DNA of 18,119 nt from Chromera velia (taxonomy: Eukaryota; Sar; Chromeraceae): positions 1 to 18,119 of the forward strand of contig JAHBMJ010002541.1 in assembly GCA_018398765.1 (NCBI GenBank), given 5' to 3'. Made by a program: the position numbers and the translations under genes. Of the stretch, positions 8,002 through 17,440 are shown in pieces (the stretch's first letter is position 1; each line of letters opens with the position of its first letter). The notes under the pieces are model-generated. The model saw only the letters and a list, made by a program, of their open reading frames with translations. It was not told the DNA's origin and searched no databases.

Positions 8002-9558
8002 CTGCGGTCCAATTACCGTCGCGTTGACGTCTCTTCCCTCACCGGCAATGACGAAGACCTCTGCGTTTCCCGAAGCCCAGGGATCGGACTCACGGGTGAA
8101 GACAGAGAAGAAGCTGACGGAAGAGAAGAAGCGTTGAAAGGAGCTGAGACTTGAGAGCTGCCGTGCTTCAGAGCACCTGACCGGAGATGTGTCTGTGCGT
8201 CTCCCTCTTCTCTTTCTGCCTGGGAGGCGGCAGTAGCAGGATCCGTCCATGGAGGCTGAGGGGAATAGGAGGCTTGTAGATTTGGAGGCTGCAGAGGCAC
8301 CGTGTGAGGACTAGGATGTCCATCCTGGGCAACTGCGGCGTCTTTCCCTGCCGCACTCAGACCTGTCGCTCTCTGCTGTTGTTTCCGTCTCCGTCTCTGT
8401 CTCCCTTCTCTAACAAGGGAAGCAGAGTCCGACACCGTACTTGGAAGAGACTCAACAGTCTGTCCAGAGAGAACGTCCAGGCCCAGGTCCAGATGAGGGC
8501 CCCGTAGATCGGAAGGGCCCAGGCTGAGGTTGAGGTCCCCTTCCTCGAAGGGCCCCGGCAAGGGCGTCATCACCCCGGCGTCCCGACGTTCCAGAGGCCG
8601 AGAGACGGCCACAGCGATGGCCTCTCCGAGCCTTCTCTTCAGGCCGTGGACCCTCCTCACGTCAGGGAAAGCACGCTCAGGGAATCGATGAGAGAGCCAA
8701 AGGTAGAGCTCCGCAACCTGAAAGAATAAAAAAAAAAGAATGGAACGCATCAATCAAGTAATGCATCAATCAAGTGTTCTTTGTGGCCTCTGACCCAGAA
8801 GGACATTTGGGGCTTCGATCAGGAAGTTGGTCAGAGAGAGATCTGATGAGTCAGTTAAAAGAGGGAGCTCTCTGGCACAGCTGGCATACAAGAGCGCCTC
8901 CTTTTCTTTCTTTGTCTTGTTTTCCCCTCTTCCTTGAATACTCCTTTCACGGCAAACAGTCACGTGGCAGGCGGGCAGGCGAATCAAGCAGGCCTACTCC
9001 TGTCATGCGTTTACTTTCATACAGAATTCTTTTTCATTTTACATGATTGACTGTTGTTGGAAACCAACCTAGAGCTTATCTTCTAGAGATTCAGCACTGA
9101 AAGATCATCACACAAATCATGTATGATCTTTTTCATGTATGAAGGTAAAGGCGGGCAGGCGAATCAAGCAGGCCTACTCCTGTCATGCACGAGTTCTCCC
9201 TTACCTGTTCTTCTCTTGCAAGCATGGCAGGACAGAGCAGAACAGAGTAGTGCAGACTTCATTCCATCCAAGTCGGGAGGCTTGATTTATCGGGAAGAAA
9301 TTTCTTGACTAACTGAAAAGGAACAGACAACTTCGCGGAATCAATCAAACACGGACGGAAAGAAGGAAGGAAGGAAGGAAGGAAGGAAGGGAAGGAGCGG
9401 GTTGGAAGATCGGCCAGCAGGAAGGAAGTCGAACCGAATGACGGCGTTCGTATACATGTGCAGTAATCTCTCTCTATCTTTCATTTTCACTTGCTTTAGC
9501 GGCATCCGTTCTCCTGTCATCGCGTTTCCCCTGACGTCCACACAAGAAAGCATCAAGC

Positions 9559-9590
<32 letters not shown>

Positions 9591-12500
9591 CCAACCTTAT
9601 AGGCCGCCTCTGCCTCTGCCAGGTCCTCTTCGGTGTCGATCGAAAAGGAAGGGGGAATTGAGTGACCTTCAACGACAACGTCGGCTACTGTTGCTGCCAC
9701 TACAAAAGGAGACGAGGAAGGACCAGCATTCCCCTGAGCATCTGTGGGTATGTTGACACCAGCCTTCTGGGACCTCCCATCCCCCCCCCCCTCCCCTTCC
9801 TCAGCAGGTGATGCGGAGGTCTCAAGGGAAAATCCCGGGGGGTCCCGGAATGGGACGCGACCGAAGGCTCTGCACGCACGCACATAGATGGTAGAAGGAT
9901 ACCGAGGGAAAAAGACAGAAGACCAAAACGACACAAAAAGCCAGCCGCAGAAGTGGAACCGTTCTCCATTCTTGCAGAAACGTTGCACTCTCGAAAAGAC
10001 TCTCTGCTGCAGTCTTGTTTGTATCCAACGTGGAAGCATGCGCGCGAACATTGACAGACACAGACAGACTGCGCACGCATCCTTTCCCTCCCAAACTGTC
10101 TTCTTTCGGTGATCCGTTGACCGGACACATGAGAGAAAACGTCTCATCGTACACTTCGAAATTCAAAGAGAGAAACTGAAACGAGTGCAGAGAGTCACCG
10201 TAACCAGAAGCACATCTAATCCTCTTTCTCACTCCCTTTGTTTCTCTCCGTGCACGTACACACAATTCTGCGTCAGGCTTTGCCTCCACATGGCCTTTCT
10301 CTGTGTCTGTCACTCTCTGTGTGTCAGACTGACTGGAAGTACTGTGCGAATGTCCGCAGCGCCGCCACTTCCCTCAGTTGTTGGGGGTCTGCAGGGGCTT
10401 GGCAGAAGGTCAGCTTCTCCCTGACTGACATTCCCCTCACGTCCCTCAGGGCTTGTGCCAGTCGGAGGAGGACAGAAAAGTCCGCGGGGAAGAAGCCTGA
10501 GCCCACAGCCATCACGTCCGTATATCTGCAGGCAGGCACAGGGAGTAGAACAAAAAGAAAGGAAGACCGGACCTTGCTGGGGTCATTTGGTGCTTCGTTC
10601 TTTTCCTTTTTCTAATTTTCGGATCTTTCTTGATTCCCAACGACGGACATTCTTTTCAATTTTCCTTTGGTCTCTTTGGTCAGCAGATTTGTGAGCAAGA
10701 CAAGTGGGAGACAAGAGCGTCTAGACAAAGTTAGGAAGAAAAAGTGCGTTCAAGGAGAGACTGAAAAGAAGAGCAGGGATAGAAAAGCATCGGATCGCCC
10801 ACCACCCTCATTTTCTGTATCCCCCTCTTTCCTCACACCCCACCGTTGCAGAAGGTCTTCAAACGGGATCTCTTCCTCCCTCCCCCCCCCTCCCTCTCCC
10901 TCCCCCATCGTGAGGGCTCCCAGCTCATGTGCGAACGCTTCCAACTGCTCTGCCTCAGGGAACGCTGCTGCACTCAGAATAGGGCCCTCGTCCTCTTCCA
11001 GGTCAGTCTTTCTCCAGATCTCCCTTGCCCTCTCATCAATCTCCCCAGATGCTCCCCTCGACCCCTCTTTCTGCCCCTCCAGATCCATCCCGAAGTCTGG
11101 TGAGTTTCTCACCCACCGTTCCTCTAGACGCTCATTCTTTTTCTTTTCTACCGCTTGTTCGTTTCCTCCTCGTCCTCGTCCCACTTCAAGCTCAGCATCA
11201 TGGTGCGTCTCTGCCTGTCCCAGACGCCCGGACTCACGGGGCACCGGCACAAGGAGACTCCAGTCGGAAGAATCAACAGAGACGGCCTGGGGAGAGCCAC
11301 CCATGGTCTCTTTTTCTCTCCCAATCACGGACGCCCTCTCCCCGTCCCTGTCCCCCCCCCTCTCTCTTCCCGTCCCCTCACAGGGCAAAGTGGGGGAATT
11401 CTCCCACAACGCGTCGGTCCCGTGGGCCGCCTCGGCTCTCTCTGCAAGGTTCGAGTGACGGGAGAGGCGCGGGGACACGAGCAAAGGAAGGAAGGAACGT
11501 GTCTGTATGATGCGTTTCAAATGCAGACAGGCGGATTGGCAGGAGGCACTTGCCACACAGTTTGTGTTCAATTTCATTTTATTCCCGCATCAATCGCGCA
11601 TGCGCCGAAAGGCCGGACACGCAGAAGTGGAAGAAAGTGACTCAACTTAGCAGTCCGTCCACAGATTGATTACTACGCTCTCTCGCTGGCTCTCTTTCGT
11701 TTCTCGTTTTCACTTCCCTGCCTCCCTCCCTTGTTTCGTTTCTTGCACCAAGGACACGTCAGAAGAAGCAGACAAGCTCTCCCAACTCACCCTGTGCAGT
11801 GTTCGCGTTCCCCTTGACGCACGCCTCCATTCCGAATGCCCCAAAGAGCCTATCCTCGTCATCCTCCCTCATCACACACACCTCCCCTTCGGGCCACACG
11901 CTCCCGTACCTCCCTGCCCTTCCAGCGACCTGCCGAATCTCGAAACTCCGCAGAGGCCGCAGACGAGTGCCGTCAAACTTTTGCAGGCTGCAGGACAGAC
12001 AGAGTTACGGACCGTGTACTCTTCTCTTTTTACAGACAAACGTATTATTTCTTTCTGCATGCAAACCAAGAGTTCTTCTGTACGCATCCTCAATCACGCA
12101 CAAAAACGCAGATCGACATAGACAGAAACGAAACAACGAAGGAAGGAGCTCCGACAACACCCTCAAAAAACCGTTTTGTTCGACAAGTATATTCCGACTC
12201 GTCCTCACCGAAAAAATACTTCCATCTGCCTGCTACCTCTTTATCTTTCCTTCTAGCTCCCCTTAAGGCTGCCCGACCTTCTGAAAACGATTCTCCGAAT
12301 GTTCAAATTCAATCCCATACCAATCGCATCCGAGGCAATCAAAATGCGGGGGCGGTCGTCCTCTTCCTCTTCCTCTGCGCTCCCTTTCCCCTGCATCCCC
12401 TCTCTTTTCTCCTCTGCGCTCCCTTTCCCCTGCATCCCCTCTCTTTTCTCCTCTTCCTCTGCGCTCCCTTTCCCCTGCATCCCCTCTCTTTTCTCCTCTT

Positions 12501-14281
12501 CCTCTGCGCTCCCTTTCCCCTGCATCCCCTCTCTTTTCTCCTCTTCCTCTGCGCTCCCTTTCCCCTGCATCCCCTCTCTTTTCTCCTCTTCCTCTGCGCT
12601 CCCTTTCCCCTGCATCCCCTCTCTTTTCTCCTCTTCCTCTGCGCTCCCTTTCCCCTGCATCCCCTCTCTTTTCTCCTCTTCCTCTGCGCTCCCTTTCCCC
12701 TGCATCCCCTCTCTTTTCTCCTCTGCAAATTCCGTTTCTTGCTCTGCGCTCTCCGTAGAAACCTCAAACTCCTCCTTGCCGTCTTGCACTTCCGACAGCT
12801 CACTCACTTTCTCTCGACTTCTCTCGTCGTCGCTCCGTTTCTGTCTGTGTCTCTGTCTCCGCTTCCTCTCTCTGTTGAATCCCTCTGCCTGCATCCTCCT
12901 TGCTTCAGGAGGCAGAGACCCGTACACAACATACACAGAGAAGTCCCCCCGCTTCTCCAGCCGGGCCTTCAGACTCAAAATCTCCACGCGAGAGAAACAA
13001 ACGATGCAGTCCCCATCCCGCAACTGATCCAGAACGGCATCAGACACAAAGAAGAAACCTGGAGAAGAAGCAGGAGGCGAGTGAGTGGATAGAACAGAAC
13101 CGTCCTTTTGTTCCCTTTCATCCCTTTTCTTCAATTCCCCCCCCCCCTCGGTTCCGCGTTCCAACGCTCCTCTTCTCAGAAATAACCCGGACTTCCTCTC
13201 ATACTCCTTCACCTCAATACTATCGCCACACTGCGTCGCAAGGAAGCGAAGGACGGGCTCAGCCCTCGGATCTCCACACAAATGGACCTCTCTCGCCTGC
13301 AACCCCAACAACGCGCGTGTCCACCTCGGACCCCTCTCTCTGTCTGCAATCATTTGGACTTCGTCAATCACCGCCACATCAAACTTATGGGACAAAGGAG
13401 CGAGTTCCACTGTACACGCGAGGTGCTGTGCCCCCTGAGTGAGGACCTTCTCCTGTCCAGTCAACAGGGAGGCCTTCACTCTCCACTCAGATTGGAGACG
13501 GGAGAAAACCTCGGTGGCAAGGAGACGAAGAGGCCCCAGGTACACCCCGGAAGCTGCGTCCCCCAGGCGCCTCAGGGCTGCGTGCGTCTTCCCCGAATTC
13601 GTCGGACCGCAGTGGAGCACGATTCTTCTTGGGGCCATGCGTCGGGCTGCCGGGAAGAACTCTGACGGCTTACGGAGGTCCGCTATGCCCCTCAGGCTTT
13701 TGAACGCGACGATTCCCTCTGCATAGTCAGACAGGAGAACGGAGCGGGAGGCAACCAAAAGGGCACCAAATTTGCGAACCAACGAAGAGAGCAGAGATCC
13801 AATGGGACTTTGAGACTCTGGCTGCAGCTCTATTCTTCTTCCCTCTTTTTCTCCCCCTTCTCTCTGGAGGTGTTGTAGAGGAGGCAGGGGGGCCGGGGGA
13901 GAGGAATCGAGGCCTTCCTTTCTCCTCAGACGACGAAGCAGCTGCACGGAAGGAAGCGAAGAGAGAGAGTCGAATGGGCATCTCAGACGGTGATAGAGAG
14001 AGAGTGCGCTCTCTTTCCTTCCTGTCTCGATGCTATTCGGGGGGAAGGTATGTCCTTCCCTGTCCTTCTCCGCCTGTCTCTGTGGATCCGTCTTTGTCTC
14101 TCTTTCTCTTTCTCTTTCTCTTTCTGTCCGTAACTATCTCTGTCTCTGACTCTGCCTCTCTCTGCCTGGCTCTAAATGACTCGGGATTTCTGTCTCTGCC
14201 TGACTCTGTCCGTGTGCAGCTAGTTGCCCCTTTTCTTAATTTTTCCTCTCCTCTCTGTCTGTCTGTATGTCTCTGTCTGTC

Positions 14282-14312
<31 letters not shown>

Positions 14313-14551
14313 GACCTCCTCGATCTGCTGCTGAACAGAGACAGAGCCCTGGGGTGAGAAGGAAGAGGAGGAGGAGCACACGGCTGCTGTTGTGGGGGGA
14401 GGCAGAGGGCAGTCGAGCAGGCAGGCTCTGACTGCGCTCCTCAATTCCTGTGTCTCCCTGTCTGCCCCCTTCAGTCTCTCCTTCAGTCTTTGAAGAAAGG
14501 CGCTGTCTTTCAGAAGGAAAACAGGAACGTCCCACTCTTCCTGCATGTGAC

Positions 14552-14594
<43 letters not shown>

Positions 14595-15443
14595 ACACTC
14601 AAAGAAGGAGAGTGGGATAAGGAAAGGTGCATGGCGACACCGCACTGGCACAGCAGAACCGCACGCACGAGGACAGGGTGACCGTTTCCTGGAACAAGGA
14701 CCTCCCAGAAGTACCAACGAAATGCGAGATGTCAATGCACAAAGCAGAGGAGCCCTGTAAGAAGAACATATTCGCACAATACTAGACTGAGTCTGCACTA
14801 CAGGATCTTGCTTGACAAAAAGAACGAGAATGCAGCCAAGAAACCAAACAACTCAAGAAAGTAAAGCTATCGACAACAGAAGACCCCCGAAGGATTCCTT
14901 CCATGCATCTGTCCCTGTAGCACCTTCCCATGCACCTACCTGCACGAAGGAAACGAGACGGGAATCGCGAAGCAATTCCATCCACCGTCTGTCAAGGACG
15001 TCCAACTCATGGCCGCTCAGCTCCTCTACAGAAAGGCACCTCCCAGCAGTATGCCCCCCCCTCCCGTCTCCAGGTCCAAACGACAAACGCCCGTCTCCTC
15101 CCTTCTCTCCAGCGTCCAAAAACCCCTCCAGTCGCATAACCGGTCTATCAGCCTTTTCGGACAGCGTCAGCCCGACAGACTCTGACTGCCGCATCCCCAC
15201 CCCGGTCCCTCGTGCCGTCCACCCTGTACGGCCCATTTCAGACAGAGGAGACGGCGCACCCGCTCTCCCTGCCGATCTATGCGGTTGTGCCTCCTGGTTG
15301 TTTCGAGTGCTTCGGGAGACGTAAAGACGGATGCGGCAGAAGGAGGCTTGAGGGGGACGGCGGGACAGGGGGCTCGGAGGGAAACGGGTCCCCAAGCAGT
15401 GGGACCTCTGCCCGAACCGTCCGGCACATCTTTTTGACCACAT
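7860..15443 (-). CDS. SUPV3L1: Mitochondrial SUV3-type ATP-dependent RNA helicase (SUPV3L1 family), nine exons
   Basis: SUV3 is a superfamily 2 NTP-dependent helicase that feeds RNA to exonucleases in the mitochondrial degradosome. Exons: 15443-14940, 14540-14316, 13941-12278, 11987-11791, 11441-10844, 10525-10334, 9869-9596, 8717 to about 8029, and 8001-7860. All junctions through exon 8 are GT-AG with matching phases. Visible landmarks: a presequence (residues 1 to about 50, Arg/Ser-rich, no acidic residue before about residue 50); ADLRKPSEFFP before Walker A GPTNSGKT (355-362); DEVQ box (436-439); CIVCFS and VYGSLPPEARRM; motif V ASDAIGMGLNLN (779-790); motif VI QVAGRAGR (817-824); SUV3 C-terminal domain pieces FPEAEQLEAFAHELG (about 1024-1038) and VAELYLWLSHRF (1219 on). 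At about 1,450-1,500 residues it is nearly twice the human protein, through low-complexity insertions. The exact 3' end is unsettled because of TAA at 8013-8015. Confidence 0.93.
8016..8717 (-). CDS. SUPV3L1: SUV3 exon 8: C-terminal domain and linker
   Basis: Acceptor TTTCAG in phase 0. VAELYLWLSHRFPERAFPD matches the human LYLWLSYRF helix. A Ser/Pro/Gln-rich linker of about 200 residues follows. The frame meets TAA at 8013-8015, after STRR. Possible donors before it are GTGAGG at 8042 (strong, but out of phase with the next acceptor), GTCAAC at 8028 (in phase) and GTCAGC at 8118 (in phase). Confidence 0.85.
8969..9008. repeat. Direct repeat copy 1 (40 bp)
   Basis: The sequence from AGGCGGGCAGGCG to CTGTCATGC is identical to 9149-9188, exactly 180 bases further on. 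The DNA between the copies is unrelated to either flank. Confidence 0.9.
9149..9188. repeat. Direct repeat copy 2 (40 bp)
   Basis: Identical to 8969-9008. Both copies lie in SUV3 intron 7 and do not touch its splice sites. Confidence 0.9.
9596..9869 (-). CDS. SUPV3L1: SUV3 exon 7
   Basis: 91 codons after a one-base completion. It begins AFGRVPFRDPPG after GTGCAG and ends EEDLAEAEAAYK at donor GTTGGT. The middle is Gly/Ser/Pro-rich linker. The last residues align with the DLMDLEAVHDVLDLY helix of human SUV3 when joined to exon 8. Confidence 0.8.
10334..10525 (-). CDS. SUPV3L1: SUV3 exon 6
   Basis: Acceptor CTGCAG; 63 full codons. FFPADFSVLLRLAQALRDV, EKLTFCQAP and LRTFAQYFQ match the SUV3 segment that follows the AEQIEMFAYHL region in human. 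The donor GTCAGT at 10333 gives phase 2, which fits exon 7. GTACTT at 10342 is an alternative in the same phase. Confidence 0.85.
10844..11441 (-). CDS. SUPV3L1: SUV3 exon 5: long insertion then the start of the C-terminal domain
   Basis: 198 codons plus two bases at each end. About the first 155 residues are charged low-complexity sequence absent from human SUV3. Then AAAFPEAEQLEAFAHELG matches the human region following motif VI, and EIPFEDLLQR ends at donor CG|GTGGGG. The coding strand carries a very G-rich block (10880-10911) encoding MGEGEGGGGREEE. Confidence 0.85.
11791..11987 (-). CDS. SUPV3L1: SUV3 exon 4: motif VI
   Basis: 65 codons flanked by one base at each end. The acceptor CTGCAG and donor GTGAGT are both strong. 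It reads LQKFDGTRLRPLRSFEIRQ and then VAGRAGRYGS, matching the SUV3 motif VI region, where the arginine fingers sit. It ends in the acidic/aromatic EDDEDRLFGAFG. Confidence 0.93.
12278..13941 (-). CDS. SUPV3L1: SUV3 exon 3: helicase core through motif V
   Basis: The largest exon (1,664 bases) carries Walker A, the region GVYLGPLRLLATEVF, LLTGQEKV, DEVQMI, WTRALLGL, HLCGDP, GDCIVCFS, YGSLPPEA and SDAIGMGLNLNIRRIVF, in SUV3 order. Two insertions are lineage-specific: a charged linker at about residues 495-540 and an eight-copy repeat at 649-765. The donor is AGAAG|GTCGGG. The first insertion could be a retained intron, since TTCTTCTCCAG precedes FFFVSDAVLDQL, but no good in-phase donor was seen. 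Confidence 0.93.
12376..12726 (-). repeat. Coding minisatellite, 45-bp unit, eight copies, in the SUV3 exon
   Basis: Eight near-identical copies of a unit encoding EEEEKREGMQGKGSA are seen; two copies (the first and last) lack two Glu codons. The array lies in frame between GFN, after YGSLPPEARRM, and RILIASDAIGMG. The near-identity of the copies indicates recent expansion or homogenisation. Confidence 0.95.
14240..14315. repeat. (CTGT)n tract abutting the SUV3 exon 2 donor
   Basis: CTGT/CTCTGT repeats end directly at the exon 2 border. On the coding strand the intron begins GTCAGACAGACAG, so the 5' splice site is the first repeat unit. Confidence 0.85.
14316..14540 (-). CDS. SUPV3L1: SUV3 exon 2
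   Basis: 75 codons, beginning EEWDVPVFLLKDSAFLQRL after ATGCAG and ending QQIEE before the donor GTCAGA. That donor is the first unit of a (CAGA)n tract. Phase 0 on both sides. A basic helix followed by a Ser/Pro-rich linker precedes the helicase core. Confidence 0.75.
14554..14600. repeat. (CA)n microsatellite in SUV3 intron 1
   Basis: About 34 bases of perfect CA lie just upstream (on the coding strand) of the exon 2 acceptor, where they form a GT-rich tract. Confidence 0.9.
14940..15443 (-). CDS. SUPV3L1: SUV3 exon 1: presequence and N-terminal region
   Basis: 168 codons. ATG 15443 begins MWSKRCAGRFGQRSHC, an Arg/Ser/Pro-rich leader suited to mitochondrial import. The frame is open upstream, but that part is a DEAD-box remnant and lacks a better ATG. 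The exon ends at a strong donor, CAG|GTAGGT, in phase 0. Confidence 0.8.
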
Positions 15444-15464
15444 GCAGAATTTAACCGACTGAGT

Positions 15465-15549
15465 AAACGACAAGGCTTTCCCTGAGCCAGTTTCAGCAAT
15501 ACCGATCAACTGAGAGGGCTACTGGCCACGCTTGAATAGGAATTCCAGT
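15465..15549 (-). pseudogene. DEAD-box RNA helicase fragment (Q motif plus Walker A)
   Basis: Two pieces in different frames read as one familiar block. 15549-15511 encodes TGIPIQAWPVALS, the Q-motif region (compare PTPIQxQGWPIALSG). 15509-15465 encodes LIGIAETGSGKALSF (compare LIGIAETGSGKTLAF). The usual Gly-Arg-Asp between them is missing and the frame shifts at CTCAG|TTG. The catalytic GKT is GKA. No other DEAD-box motifs follow: the sequence passes into the SUV3 start 22 codons later. I take it as a relic of a duplicated DDX5/DBP2-like gene, not an active protein. Confidence 0.65.
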
Positions 15550-16500
15550 CCGCTCCACTGGCTGCCCTTCACTCTCTTTTCGAGTCCTTTGTCTCCTGCA
15601 AGCATGTTTGAGTTCTCAGAGAGGGTGCGAACATGCATACGAAAAAACCTCTCTCCCTCTGTCACTGCTTTTAGTTTACAATGCCCGTTCAAATAGAGAG
15701 ACAAGACAGTAAGCGGACAGGGCAAGAACACCGCATGCAAGCGATAGGGAAATTGCATCACAAGTCATGCAATCAATTGACACTCGAGGGAGAATCAGAA
15801 GAACTGCATGTTCAAGAACAGCTTATATATTCCCCGATGTACGGATGTCATGCATGTAATTTTTTTTTCTCTTATTGCATGTACCGTATATTTCACCATA
15901 CTTTGCCCACCGAGGTTTCGGGTCCTCCACCTAAACATACCAAGTTTGAAAAAACTCCAGATAAATCCATGTAAAGAGCCTGCCCAAAAGTGAGGGGGCA
16001 CTCATGCATTGCAGCCTACAAGAAGCGTGCACTGCCTCAGTCACAGCTCAGGATTCCTCAATCTAACCTAGAGAGAGAAAAGAGTCATCAGCCTCCCGGG
16101 TGGACGGTCTGGTGGGTGCCCTGCAGAAAGAAGAAAGCAACACATATGGACAGAGGGGCATGTAGGGAGACGGATGGACAAATCTTTCAGTTCTTATCAC
16201 TTCAATAAAAGGCTGTTCTATGGACCCCCCCGACTTCAAAGATGTAATCAGCAACTTTGGAGACCCCCATTTGGTCACTTGAGTTGTGACCCAAGATCTC
16301 CCCCTGCCTCGACTTTGCACGATCTCTCCAGCCAGAAAAGAGACGGCAGAGAAATGCATGCACGGGCGGCCCCGGAAGGCAGTGCGAAAGTAGGCAAAGT
16401 ATGGGTGAATCTGGTATATATAGACGGAGGGACGATGACGGACTGCATGCGCGCGTAGCGCTTTCTCGCGCCGTGATGAAGTACATTGCGTACGGTACAC
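15550..16500. promoter_or_regulatory. Upstream region of SUV3, TGCATG-rich, no gene seen
   Basis: GCATG-type motifs recur at about 15602, 15633, 15734, 15763, 15806, 15849-15855, 15877, 16003, 16354-16360 and 16444, similar to the block before the nuclease-like gene. Short open frames on both strands show no domain, exon-like splice borders or composition shift. The segment nearest 15443 must contain the SUV3 promoter, but no TATA or initiator can be assigned. Confidence 0.35.
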
Positions 16501-17440
16501 TTAGGGTGGAACCTGTACTAGGCCAGCCGGTGACCCCGTTATCATCATAAAGTCTAAGATTTACGACTTGGGTTCACTCTTTTTATTACTTTTTATCATA
16601 TTTGAATCATTCACTGTAAAAAAAAAAAATCATTTATTCATTCATCATCGTCATGGAGTTCTTTCTCCTGACATAGTCTAGTAGTTCGCAAGGCCAGATA
16701 GTACGGGATGGTCACTACAGGTAAGCAGGCAATCCTCTCGACCTAACTATATATACTGTATGTAAATCTTATAAAAACCCATAAAAATTTATCATAATTA
16801 AAGTTCTACTAAGTTCTAGTTAAGCTGACATGATACTTTAACTAAGTTAAACTATCTCTGTGCAGAGGTTTTTTCTCCGTTTTGATGATGATGATGATGA
16901 TTGAGGGTTAAATCCTAGATTTAGACAATATGTAGATTCTGAGGTTTCCATACACAGATTTTTTTCTATCTCTGGAAGCCGCACGTCGGGCATTCGGCAT
17001 TGGGACGGGAGGCCAATCCTCTGGACATAAATCCTAATCCTTCTAGCTTTTGTATTATTATTATTATTATATTATGAGTTGAGAGGCCGATAGATGCCGA
17101 TAGCGATGGCGTATGATGATAATGAGGATGAGAGCTAAAGAATTTGAAACAAAAGGCTAAAAAACTTAGCCTGCATTGACCCTGTAATAGCAGCTTTTTT
17201 TTTGTTTTCTTTTCTTTTTTTTTTTGTCTAGCTGATCCAAGAGTCCAAGGCCCCATCTAGTTCACATGACATTTAGATCTAGGGAAGAAACTACGGAAGA
17301 AAGCGCCCCTAGCTATACATGCGATTCGTTATCATTAATTCATGACGCGAATCAGCAAAAGGGAGGAGCAACCCGGATTGGGAATTTGGGAGCAACATAA
17401 AATATTCAAACAAACACCCGGGTCACACGCCCTTCATCTC
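16501..17440. other. Gene-free AT-rich spacer
   Basis: Contains an A10 run near 16620, (GAT)n at about 16883-16899, (ATT)n at about 17056-17072 and a related pair of segments around CAATCCTCT (16730, 17013). No RNA gene or coding frame could be supported. Confidence 0.5.

Larger units (their letters stand above)
8717..9595 (-). other. SUV3 intron 7 with a 40-bp direct repeat
   Basis: The longest intron of the gene (about 878 bases, 9595-8718). It contains the duplicated 40-mer at 8969-9008 and 9149-9188, a (GGAA)n tract at about 9358-9392, a (GA)n tract at 9561-9592 and a two-copy GCATCAATCAAGT (8747-8759, 8763-8775) near its 3' end. The acceptor is preceded by a T-rich tract, TTTTTTATTCTTTCAG. 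Confidence 0.75.

Noticed and set aside
12376-12726. CRISPR-like array
   Set aside because: The units are contiguous without spacers and encode an in-frame peptide in a eukaryotic exon.
11836-13092. 418-codon plus-strand open frame with LCAPFPLHPLSFLL repeats
   Set aside because: It is antisense to the SUV3 exons. It is open because the 45-bp repeat lacks stops in several frames, and the minus strand carries unmistakable helicase motifs.
15465-15549. Active DEAD-box helicase gene
   Set aside because: Only about 28 codons of the family are present, frameshifted, with GKA instead of GKT and no DEAD, SAT or HRIGR motifs nearby.
16500-16585. tRNA-like segment ending GGGTTCACTCTTTTT
   Set aside because: I could not pair an acceptor stem or anticodon arm, and no convincing A box was found.
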